A DNA stretch of 23,635 bases from Deinococcus sp. Lineage in GTDB: Bacteria; Deinococcota; Deinococci; Deinococcales; Deinococcaceae. The notes beneath the pieces are model-generated. The model saw only the letters and a program-made list of their open reading frames with translations, did not search any database and was not told where the DNA came from. The stretch lies in assembly GCA_025351205.1 (NCBI GenBank), contig JANXWI010000284.1:1-23635 (forward strand), written 5' to 3'. Shown piece by piece: positions 1 through 11,614 of this stretch. The number at the start of each line of letters is the position of its first letter. Within the stretch, counting starts at the first letter, position 1. The translations under genes were made by a program, and so were the position numbers.

Positions 1-74
1 CCCCGAAGATTAAGCCGAATCGCCTTGCCAGCAGCGCAGCGCTTGACGGTTCTTCTAGGCTCCCCCTACCCGGT

Positions 75-98
75 GGGGTAGGGGGGTGGGGGGTGGGG
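75..98 (+). other. G-quadruplex motif downstream of acs
   Basis: Four G-runs of 4, 6, 6 and 4 bases are separated by loops of 2, 1 and 1 nt on the plus strand, which fits the strictest intramolecular G-quadruplex definition. The left part also forms a hairpin (CCCCCTACCC at 62-71 with GGGTAGGGGG at 76-85). It lies about 50 bp past the acs stop codon, with the G-rich strand being the template strand for acs transcription. No U-tract follows the hairpin in the acs direction, so an ordinary intrinsic terminator is not supported. The remainder of 1-149 shows no gene. Confidence 0.6.
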
Positions 99-149
99 CA
101 AGGCAAATGCACAAAGCCAAAGCCTAACAAATCAGACAAACCCAACCGC

Positions 150-2087
<1,938 letters not shown>

Positions 2088-2165
2088 GAGAGACCTCCTG
2101 TGGGCGGGAGAGAGACAGCGCGGGGAGACGTGGATGGTTCGGGGAGTGTGGGGCCGACGACCCCG

Positions 2166-2232
2166 ACCGCAAGATGACCCGACAACAAGGTGGCCTGTCA
2201 ACAACGAGGTGGCCTGACAGCAAGGTGGCCTG
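2166..2232. repeat. 16-bp minisatellite in the acs 5' leader
   Basis: There are four head-to-tail units of the type ACAACAAGGTGGCCTG: 2166-2181 (degenerate), 2182-2197, 2198-2216 (three extra bases) and 2217-2232. There are no spacers. The array lies 79-145 bp upstream of the acs ATG, so it is in the promoter or untranslated leader. The unit of 16 bp is not a multiple of three, which argues against coding. Confidence 0.8.
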
Positions 2233-2422
2233 ACAACAGCTGGAGATGAGGTTGGACGTGCCGCTATTGTGCGCCGGATCTCCACCTGCTTCATCTGCCC
2301 GCGTGGTCAGAACGTGTGACAGAGGCCGGGTGGAGGCGACAGGATTTGTATTGCACACACTCTACCGGCTCACGGGCCGCGTTTGGGTTGGGTTACCGCC
2401 CTGGTACTCCGCAGCCTGGACC

Positions 2423-2490
2423 GGGTTCAAAAAGGCGTCTGGGTTCAAAAAGTCTGGGTTCAAAAAGGCGTGCGGGTTCAAAAAAGCCTG
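2423..2490. repeat. 18/15-bp minisatellite upstream of moaA
   Basis: There are four tandem units based on GGGTTCAAAAAGGCGTCT, at 2423-2440 (18 bp), 2441-2455 (15 bp, one internal triplet missing), 2456-2473 (18 bp) and 2474-2490 (last, diverged). Each unit has an A5-A6 tract, so A-tracts recur every 15-18 bp, about 65 bp before the moaA start. Read in one plus frame the units give GFKKAS/GFKKS/GFKKAC/GFKKA; in a minus frame they give AFLNP units. Confidence 0.85.
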
Positions 2491-2541
2491 AAGATGAAGC
2501 GAATGCCGTGCCCCGTCACAGGCGGGCGCACTGCGGGCGCG

Positions 2542-2547
2542 TATCCT
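2542..2547 (+). promoter_or_regulatory. -10-like hexamer for leaderless moaA
   Basis: TATCCT lies 7 nt before the GTG start of moaA. No Shine-Dalgarno sequence is present between them. Transcription from this box would begin at or next to the start codon, giving a leaderless mRNA, a common arrangement in Deinococcus. No convincing -35 box is seen 16-18 bp upstream. Confidence 0.4.
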
Positions 2548-2554
2548 GCTGGGC

Positions 2555-3595
2555 GTGTCCCCACTGCCAACCTCACGGCCTGCCCCGGCGGGCGACCACC
2601 TTCTGACCGACCAGCTGGGCCGCCCGCTGCGCGACCTGCGGCTGTCGGTCACGGACCGCTGCAACCTGCGCTGCACCTACTGCATGCCTGCCTCGGTGTT
2701 CGGCCCCGACTTCGCCTTTCTGCCGCGTGCAGAGCTGCTCAGCTTCGAGGAACTGGAGCGCCTGAGCCGCCTGTTCGTGGGGCTGGGCGTCAACAAGCTG
2801 CGCATCACCGGGGGCGAGCCGCTGCTGCGAAAAGGGCTGCCCGAGCTGATCGCCCGCCTGGGAAGCATAGACGGCGTGCAGGACATCGCCATGACCACCA
2901 ACGGGCTGCTGCTGCCGCGCCTGGCCGCAGACCTGAAAGCGGCGGGCCTGAAGCGCGTGACCGTGAGCTTAGACAGCCTCGACCCGGAGGTGTTCGGGCG
3001 CATGAACGGCCTGGGTGTTCATCCGGACAAAGTGCTCGACGGCATCGAGGCCGCTCTGGTGGCGGGGCTGGGCGTAAAGATCAACACCGTGGTGCAGCGC
3101 GGGGTCAACGACAGCGTACTGGGCGAGCTGTGGGCCGCCCTGAAAGACAGGGCCGTGCTGAGATTCATCGAATTTATGGACGTGGGCAACCACAACGGCT
3201 GGAACTTAGGCGCCGTGGTGCCGCCGCGCGAGGTGCTGGCGCAGCTGGGCGGAGACTTCAGGCCCGCGCAGGCCCACTACCGGGGCGAGGTGGCCGCCCG
3301 CTACGTGGACGCGCAGGGCCACGAGGCCGGGCTGATCACCAGCGTCACCAGCCCCTTTTGCGGCGACTGCACCCGTGCCCGGCTGTCGGCGGTGGGCGTG
3401 CTGTACACCTGTCTGTTCGCCGTAGGCGGCCTCGACCTGCGCGGCCCGCTGCGAGGCGGCGCGGGCGACGATGAACTGACGGCGCTGCTGGTCCAGACCT
3501 GGAGCCGGAGGCGTGACCGCTACTCCGAGGAGCGCGGGGAGATGACCGATCAGCAGGCCGGGCCGAAGGTCGAGATGTCGCATATCGGCGGTTGA
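2555..3595 (+). CDS. moaA: GTP 3',8-cyclase (MoaA)
   Basis: The 346-residue radical SAM enzyme catalyses the first step of molybdenum cofactor synthesis, converting GTP to the 3',8-cyclo intermediate used by MoaC. The N-terminal CxxxCxxC (Cys36, Cys40, Cys43 in CNLRCTYC) binds the SAM-cleaving [4Fe-4S] cluster. The second cluster motif is C269-GD-C272 with Cys286. The GGEPLL segment and the C-terminal Gly-Gly (MSHIGG), both typical of MoaA, are present, so the protein is complete. The start is GTG; the short proline-rich lead before DRLGRPLRDLR-like sequence suits this start. It stands alone: no other moa/moe gene is adjacent. A minisatellite lies just upstream. Confidence 0.96.
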   Translation: MSPLPTSRPAPAGDHLLTDQLGRPLRDLRLSVTDRCNLRCTYCMPASVFGPDFAFLPRAELLSFEELERLSRLFVGLGVNKLRITGGEPLLRKGLPELIARLGSIDGVQDIAMTTNGLLLPRLAADLKAAGLKRVTVSLDSLDPEVFGRMNGLGVHPDKVLDGIEAALVAGLGVKINTVVQRGVNDSVLGELWAALKDRAVLRFIEFMDVGNHNGWNLGAVVPPREVLAQLGGDFRPAQAHYRGEVAARYVDAQGHEAGLITSVTSPFCGDCTRARLSAVGVLYTCLFAVGGLDLRGPLRGGAGDDELTALLVQTWSRRRDRYSEERGEMTDQQAGPKVEMSHIGG

Positions 3596-3936
3596 AAAGT
3601 GCCAGCGCCGGACAATCGCCAGGTTTATTCCCGCTTTTCGTGTCATGTATCCGGTCCGGGAACAGGCTTGAGCGGCCACCGTCTGCAAACGTACGTGTCC
3701 TGAGTACACGAATAGATTAAGCTGAGCTAAGGAAGGCTCTGGTGTTCGCCTCATACTGATTCGGGGAAGGATCACGTTGATTCGGATAGACAGATGGTGC
3801 GCGGCGCACATGGTCCACTTTTTCGGGCACTCCCTCCGGTCACGCGCCGGGGTGCTCCCGGTGGAGACGGAACCCCGCCCGGCGGGCCAGCACCACGCCT
3901 CGTCACGTTCACGCTGCACGCACCCCGGGAGAGATT
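3596..3936. other. moaA-gntR intergenic region
   Basis: No gene is supported in these 341 bp. Two inverted repeats are visible: CGTGT-N7-ACACG at 3694-3710 and GTGCGC-G-GCGCAC at 3797-3809. A TAGATT hexamer at 3713-3718 could be a -10 box but lacks a partner -35. The GNTR-family gene that follows has a GGGAGA Shine-Dalgarno sequence just before its ATG. No clean terminator is seen after moaA. Confidence 0.5.
3694..3710. promoter_or_regulatory. Inverted repeat, possible GntR operator
   Basis: CGTGT and ACACG flank a 7-bp centre, immediately left of a -10-like TAGATT (3713-3718). HutC-subfamily GntR regulators usually bind short palindromes with GT...AC half-sites near their own promoter, so autoregulation of the downstream regulator is possible. 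The assignment rests only on position and symmetry. Confidence 0.3.
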
Positions 3937-4629
3937 ATGGCCAAGTACCCACTGATCAAGACCACCCTGAAAGATCGGCTGCTGGGTGGAAACTACTCGG
4001 AAGGGTTTCCGCTGCCCAGTGAGCCTCAGCTGGCCCGCGAATTCGAGGTCTCGCGCATGACGGCCAGGCGCGCCATCGACGAACTGGAGCGCGAGGGCTA
4101 CGTGTACCGGGTGCAGGGGGCGGGCACCTTTCCCACCGGCAAACGCTTCCGGCAGGGCATGTTCCGGGTGCGGCCCTTCAAGGAATGGGCGCGCGACCCC
4201 GATCAGCACAACAAGATCTTGCAGAGCATGCAGCTGGCCGCCACCCCGGAAATTGCGAACGTGCTTCAGGTGCAGGCGGGCGACCCGGTGATCTTTCTGC
4301 ATCGCCTGCGTTTTGCCGGGCAGGAACCGCTGGTGATCGAGAAGCGCTACATCGACGCCACACTGGCAGGATCGCTGCTCAGCCACGATCTTGCCGCCGA
4401 GAGCATTCACGAGGTATTGGTGAGCATGGGCGTGCCGATGACCCGCGTGGAACAGAGCCTGGAGGCCGTCAACCTGCGCCAGGAAGAATCCGACCTGCTG
4501 CGCGTTCCGCTGGGGACCGCCGCCTTTTTGCTGCGGCGCACCACCTACAGCGGCGCGAGGCGGGCCAGCTACGTCAACTACTGGGTGCGGGGCGACAGGT
4601 ACGCCTTTCAGGACAGCTTCGAGCCGTAG
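3937..4629 (+). CDS. GntR-family regulator, HutC/UTRA type
   Basis: This 230-residue protein has a winged helix-turn-helix at residues 10-68 (LPSEPQLAREFEVSRMTARR followed by the wing YVYRVQGAGTF) and a UTRA-type effector domain at about 85-225 (VIFLHRLRFAGQEPLVIEKRY, AAFLLRRTTYSG). Length and order match the HutC subfamily of GntR regulators, which bind small metabolites such as sugar phosphates or amino-acid derivatives. The ATG is preceded by GGGAGA at a suitable distance. No obvious target operon adjoins it: moaA lies upstream and a convergent DUF218 gene downstream, so its ligand cannot be read from context. It may act on distant genes and on itself. Confidence 0.9.
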   Translation: MAKYPLIKTTLKDRLLGGNYSEGFPLPSEPQLAREFEVSRMTARRAIDELEREGYVYRVQGAGTFPTGKRFRQGMFRVRPFKEWARDPDQHNKILQSMQLAATPEIANVLQVQAGDPVIFLHRLRFAGQEPLVIEKRYIDATLAGSLLSHDLAAESIHEVLVSMGVPMTRVEQSLEAVNLRQEESDLLRVPLGTAAFLLRRTTYSGARRASYVNYWVRGDRYAFQDSFEP

Positions 4630-4659
4630 GGCGGGATGAGTATCGGCTCACTGGGACGC

Positions 4660-4709
4660 CCCCTCACCCCGCTGCTGCGCAGCGCCCCTCTCCCACAAGG
4701 GGCGAGGGG
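4660..4709. repeat. Two-hairpin palindromic intergenic element
   Basis: The outer arms CCCCTC (4660-4665) and GAGGGG (4704-4709) enclose two hairpins: GCTGC-TGC-GCAGC (4671-4683) and CCCCT-N8-AGGGG (4685-4702). The result is a cloverleaf-like fold. The composition resembles the dispersed CCCCTCACCC/GGGGAGAGGG-type intergenic palindromes found in many high-GC genomes. It lies between the converging ends of the gntR gene and the DUF218 gene and may end transcription from both sides; a T-rich stretch (4717-4730) follows on the plus strand. Confidence 0.6.
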
Positions 4710-4745
4710 TAAAACATTTGTTTACTTTTTCAATGCCTCCACGCC

Positions 4746-5393
4746 TCAGCCCCCACTGCCTATACCCAGCACCGTATACGCCAGCAGCGCCAGTTTCTCG
4801 CGCAGGCGGTAGCGCCACCGGCCTGCGCCGAGTGGAATGCTGCTCACGTCGGCGTTCAGGCCAGCGGCGCGGGCCAGGGCCAGGGCGCGGGGGGCGTGGG
4901 CCTCGTCGGTGACCAGCGTGACGGCTTCCAGGCCAGATGCGGTGGCGAGCAGCGCGCGGCTGTTGTGCAGGTTTTCCAGCGTGTTGCGGCTGCGGGTCTC
5001 GGCACTGAGCAGGCTGATCGGCACGCCGCGCCGCGCCAGATACAGCCGGCCCACCGCGCCCTCCGAGTAGCGGTCCCCCGTGCCCACGCCGCCGCTGACC
5101 ACGATGTGCCGCACCCCGCCCGCCCGGTACAGGGCCAGCGCCCGGTCCAGCCGCTGCCGGAAGGCCGGACTGGGACGCCCGTTGTACTGGGCCGCCCCGA
5201 GCACCAGCAGCGTGGCGTGGGGTAGCGCCGGGGCATGTACCAGGGGCAGCGGCAATACCAGCACCAGCCCGGCGGCGGCCAGCAGCAACGCCAGCACGCC
5301 GCTCCCCAGACTGCCGCGCGTGTGGACGCCGCGCCGCGCGACTGGGGTGCGCCGCGCAACTGGGCCGCGCTGAGAATGGCCGATCTGCCGCAT
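4746..5393 (-). CDS. DUF218/YdcF-like membrane-anchored protein
   Basis: The 215-residue protein has a basic N-terminus, one transmembrane segment (about residues 31-53) and a DUF218 (YdcF/SanA/ElyC superfamily) domain. Family landmarks are LLVLGAAQYNGRPSPAFRQR (62-81) with LDRALALYRAGGV, VVSGGVGTGD (98-107), TRSRNTLENLHNS (133-145) and LVTDEAHAPRALALA (160-174). The superfamily contains envelope-maintenance proteins of poorly known chemistry; the domain probably faces outside. The chosen ATG lies 7 nt after a TACAGT box, fitting a leaderless mRNA; an in-frame ATG at 5417 would add 8 residues and has no Shine-Dalgarno sequence. It is divergent from topA. A second DUF218 gene is found at 17662-18384. 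Confidence 0.85.
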   Translation of the reverse strand: MRQIGHSQRGPVARRTPVARRGVHTRGSLGSGVLALLLAAAGLVLVLPLPLVHAPALPHATLLVLGAAQYNGRPSPAFRQRLDRALALYRAGGVRHIVVSGGVGTGDRYSEGAVGRLYLARRGVPISLLSAETRSRNTLENLHNSRALLATASGLEAVTLVTDEAHAPRALALARAAGLNADVSSIPLGAGRWRYRLREKLALLAYTVLGIGSGG

Positions 5394-5400
5394 CCTGCGA

Positions 5401-5430
5401 ACTGTAGCACGGTCCATGAAGGCCAGTTAA
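5401..5430 (-). promoter_or_regulatory. Candidate promoter of the DUF218 gene
   Basis: On the minus strand TTAACT (5430-5425) and TACAGT (5406-5401) are separated by 18 bp. TACAGT is 7 nt from the ATG at 5393, so the transcript would be leaderless. Box matches are moderate. Confidence 0.35.
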
Positions 5431-5618
5431 AGACGCGCTGGGCGCTGTGAAAAACTTCATACCCGGACCCCAGACGGCGTGCCCGGACGGCACGTGCAGC
5501 CGATTGGGCGGCCCACCCACCAGCCCTGTTCTCCCCCGTTCCCGCCTTTGAGACGACCTGTGCAGTACAGACAGACGCCCTGTGATACCGTGACGCCGAC
5601 AGCCGGAAGTTGTGTCGC

Positions 5619-5634
5619 CTTTCACATGTGAAAG
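5619..5634. promoter_or_regulatory. Perfect 16-bp palindrome upstream of topA
   Basis: CTTTCACATGTGAAAG is a perfect palindrome with no spacer, centred about 42 bp before the topA ATG. It lies within the 275-bp divergent region between topA and the DUF218 gene. The symmetry suits a dimeric DNA-binding protein. No recognised regulator consensus was matched. Confidence 0.45.
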
Positions 5635-5668
5635 CGGCTCCGCCCGGCCCGTCCAAGACCCCCACCCC

Positions 5669-8713
<3,045 letters not shown>

Positions 8714-8776
8714 TGAAGGGTTGTGGGCATTTCAGATTTGTTTTCTTGGATGCCCAGTCAGCTCACCCTGTCTCAC

Positions 8777-8799
8777 CCTCTCCGTCCGAATGGGAGAGG
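8777..8799. repeat. Inverted repeat, possible palindromic element remnant
   Basis: CCTCTCC (8777-8783) and GGAGAGG (8793-8799) flank a 9-nt loop, preceded by CTCACCC-type sequence. This is similar in style to the element at 4660-4709. It lies between topA and the cupin gene and has no T-run behind it. An open frame reads through it into the cupin gene but is unlikely to be coding here. Confidence 0.4.
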
Positions 8800-8915
8800 A
8801 TCAAGACGCTGTGGTCATCGGTACTGGACTTCTCGATTCAGAACCTGTCCCGTTCCCTGCTCAAGAAGACGACCCGCCCTCTTTCAGACCCGTTCGCCTG
8901 CCTCTGGCCGCCCTG

Positions 8916-9194
8916 ATGCCCGACTCGCTGCACCTGATCCGGCTGGCGCAGTCCAGCCCCGAACGCGCCCTGGAACTGCCCGGCGGCGGCCTGAGCGTGC
9001 TGCACCTGAGCACGGGCCAGGACGGCGGTGAGGCGGCCTGCTGGTACGTCTGTCTGGAAGGCTCACTGATTCTGGACCTACCACACGGCGACTTCGTGCA
9101 GCTGAAGCCGGGCGAGAGTTATCAGGTTCCGGCAGGCCAGGCCCGCAGGTTGACGCCGGTACGTGGGGCCACCGTGCTGATGATTGGGCAGTAG
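8916..9194 (+). CDS. Small cupin-domain protein
   Basis: The 92-residue protein is essentially one cupin barrel: LEGSLILDLPHGDFVQLKPGESYQVPAG-type sequence with the GxxxxxP turn, ending in a short strand (RGATVLMIGQ). The usual metal-binding His cluster of motif 1 is mostly absent (CWYVCLEG in place of HxH), so metal binding or catalysis is doubtful and a ligand-binding or sensor role is possible. The start is uncertain. The frame stays open to a GTG at 8721, but codon third positions become GC-rich only from about 8895 and the upstream part crosses an inverted repeat. I therefore use the ATG at 8916; no Shine-Dalgarno sequence supports any candidate. Confidence 0.65.
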   Translation: MPDSLHLIRLAQSSPERALELPGGGLSVLHLSTGQDGGEAACWYVCLEGSLILDLPHGDFVQLKPGESYQVPAGQARRLTPVRGATVLMIGQ

Positions 9195-9251
9195 AAAATG
9201 GTCCGGCAGTCTATATAGGGTGCTGGACTGCTTTGTATTGGCCTTTCATGA

Positions 9252-9274
9252 AGCTTTGCTGCAAAGCTCATTTT
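9252..9274 (+). terminator. Hairpin with T-run after the cupin gene
   Basis: AGCTTTG (9252-9258) and CAAAGCT (9262-9268) form a perfect stem with loop CTG, followed by CATTTT. This could be a weak intrinsic terminator for the cupin transcript, although it lies 58 bp past the stop codon and the stem is AT-rich. Confidence 0.4.
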
Positions 9275-9469
9275 GACGAATCCTGTGTCTGCGTTAAACT
9301 GGCGCAGATCAGGAGGGGCGTTGTCAGAAAAATCGGTGTCGGTCAGTCTCGAAACGGGGCCATCAATAGACACGGCGAGGTCTGCTGTATAGGACAGTCT
9401 GGTCTTCCAGAGTTCTATACCTTTAACTCATGAAATGAAGCGGTTGTGTTGCACATCTGAGGAGAATCC

Positions 9470-11527
9470 ATGAATTCACGTCTCGGCACACTGTCATTGC
9501 TCAGCCTCTCGCTTATTCTCGCGGCCTGTGGTGGGAACACGGCGCCCTCCGATCCCAGCACCTTTAACCTGAGTACACTCGCTCCCGGCCAGAAGAAGGA
9601 AATCAACAGCAAGCTGAAGATCAATGTGGTGCTGGTCGGGTACCGGCCCACCGCGCCTGGGCAGGTGGCCGGGCCAAAAGATGTGAACGTAAGCGACTTT
9701 GGCGACATCATGCCTGCCACGGGCCGCAACATTGCCCGTATTCCCTCGGCTTACGGCACGCTGGAGCCGACAGGCAACACCTTCGATTACGACTACAACT
9801 TCGTGTATGCCAACAAAAGCTTCGAGGACGGTTTCTTCTCTTATCTGACGAGCAAGGACGTGGGCACCGAGAAACCGCTGACCTACTACCAGAAGGCGTA
9901 CAACTGCCAGAACACTCCCAAAGACGGCTCGGCCCCCGCTTGCGCGGCTCCGGCCAGCAACATCGCCCAGCCCATCACCGGCAACCTGGAGATTGACGGC
10001 GTGCTGGCCGAGAACTGGCTGGCCGACCACGCCAACGATACCGGGGTGGACAGCAGCCAGTACACGATTTTTCTGGTGAACTGGTACGGGCGCAGCGATT
10101 TCAAGTTTCACAGCTTCACCCGCACCGACGCCGCCGACAGCGATACCAAATCTCCGTTCGGGGCCAAGGCCTCGCGCCGCACCAACGCCTGGGGCGGCAC
10201 CCCGCGAGCGGGCGGCAAGACCCAGCGCGTGTGGTTCTACGACCTGTCGGCCAATCCCGAAGCCTGGACCACCAGCTGGGACATCAGCAACGCCGATGTT
10301 GACGGCGACGGCGTGCCCGACTACCGGATGCCGCCCATCTGGGAATACGGAACCCGCAAGGCCACCTACCGGCCCTTCACCAAGGTCGGCCCGGACCTGG
10401 CACGGGTGGCGCGCTACGTGGCCGTCGATCTGCTGTTCACGCCCTCACCGATCTACCGCGCCGAGCTGACGCCCCCCGACATGCCCGAGAACATCAACCT
10501 GAATGTGGCCTTCAAGCAGGGTGCTGGCGCGCCCGCGCCCACCACGGTCTTCAACGGCGCGCTGTCGCAGGAGCGCCTGAAAGTTCTTCAGCCTTTTGCC
10601 ACGTTCAGCAACTCGCTCAGAGAAGCGCCGCTCACCGGCCCGATCTTCGACGCCTACAAGTGCCTGTTTCCCCAGCCGAATCCGGACCCCAAGCTGCCGC
10701 CCGTGCTGTGTTCGCCTGACCGCGCCGACGCCACCGGGGACCGCCTGTTCAACATCGGCCTGAACGAGTTGCGCGACCAGTACAAGGACAAGGCGGCCTA
10801 TCAGGTGCCGATCTTTGCCTTCAACGACAACCAGAACACCCAGCCCGGTCTGCTGGGCGTCGCCATCGACGACGGGGTGACCGGAACCCAGGCGCTGGTG
10901 TACAGCTTCCTGACCCCAGAACTCAACAAGGACTTCGGCTACGGTTTCACCGACACCATCACCCACGAGGTCGGGCACCACTTCAGCCTGTCTCACCCCC
11001 ACGACGGCTACGACTCGGAGAGCAACACCGAGTATGGCCCGAGCGGTCCGTTCACCTTTGTCAACGCGGGCGACATGAGCAACACCGTGATGTCGTACAA
11101 CGACCTGACGCGGGGCTTCGGGCAGTTCAACCTCGACAGCCAGTACCGCTACCTGACCTCCGCCTACCTGAACAACGCCAACGCCGTGCTGGAGCTGGTA
11201 CAGCAGGCAGGCAAGGACAAGGTGCAGGCGGTGACTGCGGCGGCCAAAAACGCCGATGGCCAGTTCGCCGGGGCCATCACCAGCTATCAGAACATGGAGT
11301 ATCTGTCTGCCGCCAAGCAGGCCCACACCGCCTACCGGGCCGTGATCGACGCCGCCCGCAGCGCCGGGGTCAACGTGCAGGCCTACAAGTGGTACGAGCG
11401 TCTGGACGGGCTGTCGCTCGGCCAGAAGGCACAGCCGCGCCGCGCCGACAACTTCCTGCCGGTGCAGGGCACAGCGGTTCGGCCCGAGACCACCGCCTTC
11501 CTGACCCGGTTGCGGCTGTCGAAGTAG
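9470..11527 (+). CDS. Lipoprotein zinc metalloprotease, metzincin-like
   Basis: The 685-residue protein has a lipoprotein signal (residues 1-19, lipobox LAAC with Cys20), so it is probably anchored to a cell-envelope membrane. The zinc site is H499-E-V-G-H503-H-F-S-L-S-H509, matching HExxHxxxxxH with Glu500 as catalytic base. A Met-turn-like VMSY with Met541 follows at 540-543, as expected for the metzincin clan, although the usual Gly before the third His is Ser. A calcium-loop motif DVDGDGVPD is at 276-284. The C-terminal 130 residues look helical. GAGGAG stands 5 nt before the ATG. I do not recognise a specific family; substrates are unknown. It precedes a separate secreted-protein gene by 87 bp. 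Confidence 0.85.
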   Translation: MNSRLGTLSLLSLSLILAACGGNTAPSDPSTFNLSTLAPGQKKEINSKLKINVVLVGYRPTAPGQVAGPKDVNVSDFGDIMPATGRNIARIPSAYGTLEPTGNTFDYDYNFVYANKSFEDGFFSYLTSKDVGTEKPLTYYQKAYNCQNTPKDGSAPACAAPASNIAQPITGNLEIDGVLAENWLADHANDTGVDSSQYTIFLVNWYGRSDFKFHSFTRTDAADSDTKSPFGAKASRRTNAWGGTPRAGGKTQRVWFYDLSANPEAWTTSWDISNADVDGDGVPDYRMPPIWEYGTRKATYRPFTKVGPDLARVARYVAVDLLFTPSPIYRAELTPPDMPENINLNVAFKQGAGAPAPTTVFNGALSQERLKVLQPFATFSNSLREAPLTGPIFDAYKCLFPQPNPDPKLPPVLCSPDRADATGDRLFNIGLNELRDQYKDKAAYQVPIFAFNDNQNTQPGLLGVAIDDGVTGTQALVYSFLTPELNKDFGYGFTDTITHEVGHHFSLSHPHDGYDSESNTEYGPSGPFTFVNAGDMSNTVMSYNDLTRGFGQFNLDSQYRYLTSAYLNNANAVLELVQQAGKDKVQAVTAAAKNADGQFAGAITSYQNMEYLSAAKQAHTAYRAVIDAARSAGVNVQAYKWYERLDGLSLGQKAQPRRADNFLPVQGTAVRPETTAFLTRLRLSK

Positions 11528-11614
11528 AAAAAAGGGGAGGGCCGATGGCTGAACGTCTCCTGACACGAAATCTCAGGTCAGAAGACATTCAGGTTTCGCC
11601 CCCACAGTAAGGTC

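Larger units (their letters stand above)
2088..2554. other. acs-moaA divergent intergenic region
   Basis: This 467-bp spacer separates the acs and moaA starts. It contains the acs Shine-Dalgarno sequence, two unrelated minisatellites (2166-2232 and 2423-2490) and, at its right edge, a -10-like hexamer for moaA. Between the arrays I see no clear promoter with both -35 and -10 boxes for acs; a TACAAA hexamer on the minus strand near 2350 is a weak candidate. An 81-codon frame (2246-2491, plus) reads through the second array and ends in repeated GFKKA units, but nothing else supports it as a gene. Confidence 0.5.

Noticed and set aside
2088..2294. Upstream extension of acs by 69 codons
   Set aside because: The open frame passes through the 16-bp minisatellite, and the ATG at 2087 has a strong AGGAGG and yields the usual family length.
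2423..2490. tRNA T-arm or CRISPR interpretation of the GGGTTCAAAAAG units
   Set aside because: GGTTCAA resembles a T-loop, but no acceptor, D or anticodon arms surround it. The units are directly adjacent with no unique spacers, so it is neither tRNA nor CRISPR; the other arrays also lack spacers.
5612..5668. GTG start adding 19 residues to TopA
   Set aside because: The added residues are not like TopA, and the segment carries the 16-bp palindrome; the ATG at 5669 directly precedes the conserved TOPRIM start.
8721..8915. N-terminal extension of the cupin gene from GTG 8721 or ATG 8790
   Set aside because: Codon third positions in this part are not GC-rich as in neighbouring genes, and an inverted repeat lies in it. 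The start remains uncertain.
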